From NCBI RefSeq assembly GCF_900115565.1, contig NZ_FOWW01000007.1, positions 124,001-188,000 of the forward strand: a stretch of 64,000 nucleotides of DNA. The letters are read 5' to 3'. A model generated the notes under the pieces. It was given only the letters and a program-made list of their open reading frames with translations. It did no database searches and was not told the DNA's origin. Origin of the DNA: Amycolatopsis arida (GTDB lineage Bacteria > Actinomycetota > Actinomycetes > Mycobacteriales > Pseudonocardiaceae). Both the position numbers and the translations under genes were made by a program. Positions 62,974 through 64,000 of this stretch are shown one piece after another; position 1 is the stretch's first letter, and each line of letters starts with the position of its first letter.

Positions 62974-63543
62974 ATGGAGCACATGAATTCCCCGAACTCC
63001 CACAACGCCAACCAGCCCGACCCCGAGCAGGCCCACCACGTCGTGGTGGTCGGCCCGGACGGGTCGCCGGTGGGCTCCGCCCGGATCGCGCCCGGCGAGG
63101 AGGGCGAGCAGAAGGAGAGCGTCGGTGACCTGGTCGAGGAGCCGGCCAAGGTCATGCGGATCGGCACCATGATCAAGCAGCTGCTGGAGGAGGTGCGCGC
63201 GGCACCGCTGGACGACGCCAGCCGTAACCGGCTGCGCGAGATCCACGCGACGTCGATCAAGGAGCTGGAGCAGGCGCTGGCGCCCGAGCTGCAGGACGAG
63301 CTGGAGCGGCTGGTCGCCCCGTTGGCCGGCGACGAGACACCGTCCGACGCCGAGCTGCGGATCGCGCAGGCCCAGCTGGTCGGCTGGCTGGAGGGCCTGT
63401 TCCACGGCATCCAGACCGCGCTGTTCGCCCAGCAGATGGCGGCGCGGGTGCAGCTCGAGCAGATGCGCCGCGGCCTGCCCCCTGGCGCCACCGGCAAGGA
63501 GGGCCACGCCCCCGGCATCCACGGCACCGGCCAGTACCTGTAA
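62974..63543 (+). CDS. bpa: bacterial proteasome activator Bpa/PafE
   Basis: 189 aa from ATG 62974 (62983 is an alternative with GGAG before it). DUF2587: acidic disordered N-terminus, four-helix bundle (VMRIGTMIKQLLEEVRAAPL, ATSIKELEQALAPELQDELE, QLVGWLEGLFHGIQTALFAQ), flexible tail and C-terminal GQYL, the HbYX-type motif that opens the 20S gate. It forms a ring that feeds unfolded proteins such as HspR to the proteasome without ATP. Confidence 0.95.
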   Translation: MEHMNSPNSHNANQPDPEQAHHVVVVGPDGSPVGSARIAPGEEGEQKESVGDLVEEPAKVMRIGTMIKQLLEEVRAAPLDDASRNRLREIHATSIKELEQALAPELQDELERLVAPLAGDETPSDAELRIAQAQLVGWLEGLFHGIQTALFAQQMAARVQLEQMRRGLPPGATGKEGHAPGIHGTGQYL

Positions 63544-63618
63544 CCACCCCGACCCCGGCGAGCATGCCCGAGACGGCCCGGGTCGTGGAACGTGCGGCCC
63601 GGGGCCGAGTTGGGGTGG
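63544..63618. terminator. bidirectional terminator region
   Basis: CCACCCC (63544-63550) directly after the bpa stop pairs with GGGGTGG (63612-63618) near the end of the converging gene; GC-rich inner complementarity (CCCGGG, GGCCCGGGGCC) can extend the structure. Confidence 0.45.
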
Positions 63619-63657
63619 CACCGCCGACCGACCGGACGTTTGGGTGTGGCGGCGGCG

Positions 63658-64000
63658 CTACCGACCGACCGCCTTCTGCTCGACCTCGGCGTTCAGCTTC
63701 ACCAGGTCGGGCCGGGACCGCAGCAGTGCGACCACCTCCTGCCAGCGTGGCGGCCGGTCGCCCAGCTCGGCCACCACAGCGGTGAGCAGCGCCCAGTCCT
63801 CCTCGGTGTCCAGGGTGACCCGCAGGTCGTCGGCGGCCGGCGCGACCACGATCCCGGAACAGGTGTAGCGGTCGGGTTGGCCGTAGATACCGGTGGTGAC
63901 GTGCTCCCGGTGCGGTCCGGCCGGCTCGGCCGCCTGCTCGGCGAGCACCCCCGACCGCACCAGCTCCACGTCGAACCCGCGCGGCAGGGTGCGCACCAAC
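63658..64000 (-). CDS. SpsF-type cytidylyltransferase / glycosyltransferase (C-terminal part)
   Basis: The C-terminal 114 residues; the gene runs off the right edge. HREHVTTGIYGQPDRYTCSG, then DDLRVTLDTEEDWALLTAVV and RPPRWQEVVALLRSRPDLVK match the end of SpsF/NeuA-like cytidylyltransferases of surface-polysaccharide pathways (HVT-iY and rvTvDt-eD blocks). N-terminal nucleotide-binding motif not visible. Confidence 0.75.
   Translation of the reverse strand, partial: LVRTLPRGFDVELVRSGVLAEQAAEPAGPHREHVTTGIYGQPDRYTCSGIVVAPAADDLRVTLDTEEDWALLTAVVAELGDRPPRWQEVVALLRSRPDLVKLNAEVEQKAVGR

Overview
The window is high-GC actinobacterial DNA (roughly 70% G+C by eye). GTG starts, four-base ATGA/GTGA gene overlaps, a stand-alone mycobacterial-type proteasome activator (Bpa) ending in GQYL, mycothiol-era DinB-type isomerases, ESX-associated genes and a SigF/RsbW module all point to the Pseudonocardiales (an Amycolatopsis-like genome). 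The right end keeps the order quinone oxidoreductase - desulfurase-like protein - Bpa known from Mycobacterium tuberculosis (Rv3777, Rv3778c, Rv3780). No rRNA, CRISPR array, IS element or complete phage is present.

Layout. 1-1040: end of an upstream gene and a secreted C39-type peptidase. 1041-8692: a lower-GC genomic island bounded by a 47-bp direct repeat (41/47 identical) of the 3' half of tRNA-Arg(ACG); the intact tRNA is at the right end and the displaced copy at the left. It carries one minus-strand, overlapping gene string: unknown 193-aa protein, PLD-nuclease/SF2 helicase, unknown 94-aa protein, DndD-like SMC ATPase, unknown 129-aa protein, PvuII-type DNA methyltransferase and a frame-broken DUF1643 gene. 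This is the best candidate for an under-described defence system (Helicase-Methylase-ATPase, Hma-like, with unassigned accessory proteins). 8.6-17 kb: tRNA-Arg, tRNA-Ser, acetoacetyl-CoA synthetase, a decayed ESX-associated trio, a hydrolase, an aromatic aminotransferase and glmS. 17-21 kb: a decayed XRE/DUF5753 regulator and an effector-type trio (WXG100-like / alpha-beta hydrolase / lipoprotein). 21-29 kb: a TSUP permease, DUF1203, a Vms1/Rv2629-like protein, RsbW-SigF, a CBS protein, and an NHEJ group (stand-alone ATP ligase and Ku) around an ArsR operon. 29-41 kb: adenylate cyclase, cupin, FabH-like synthase, AlkZ-like wHTH protein, LuxR-type LAL regulator, a signal peptidase homologue without its catalytic dyad, and an ECF42 sigma factor with its YciI/DGPF partner and a DHFR-like target. 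41-46 kb: copper resistance (csoR-copZ-orf-copA) beside a doubly truncated CopB-type ATPase.

46-55 kb is the second notable zone. A STAND/NB-ARC-TPR protein has an N-terminal short motif (G-x-V-x-G-P-V-V-Q-A) that recurs at the C-terminus of a 115-aa helical protein at 54.2 kb. This is the arrangement expected of a bacterial NLR and its Bell-domain pore-forming partner signalling through an amyloid motif (BASS). An AfsR/SARP-type regulator, a glycosyltransferase-like gene pair and a 33-aa signal-peptide-only ORF lie between them, and the ribosome-binding site of the Bell-type gene is buried in a strong hairpin. 55-64 kb: a frame-broken SEC-C/TPR gene, tRNA-Ser, MarR, two secreted or membrane zinc peptidases, a GNAT enzyme, a quinone oxidoreductase, an 80-bp tandem repeat, a desulfurase-like pseudoenzyme lacking the PLP lysine, Bpa, and a partial SpsF-type gene.

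At least seven loci have broken frames or internal deletions (DUF1643, three ESX-associated genes, XRE/DUF5753, SRPBCC, CopB, SEC-C). Some breaks could be assembly indels; the deletions could not.
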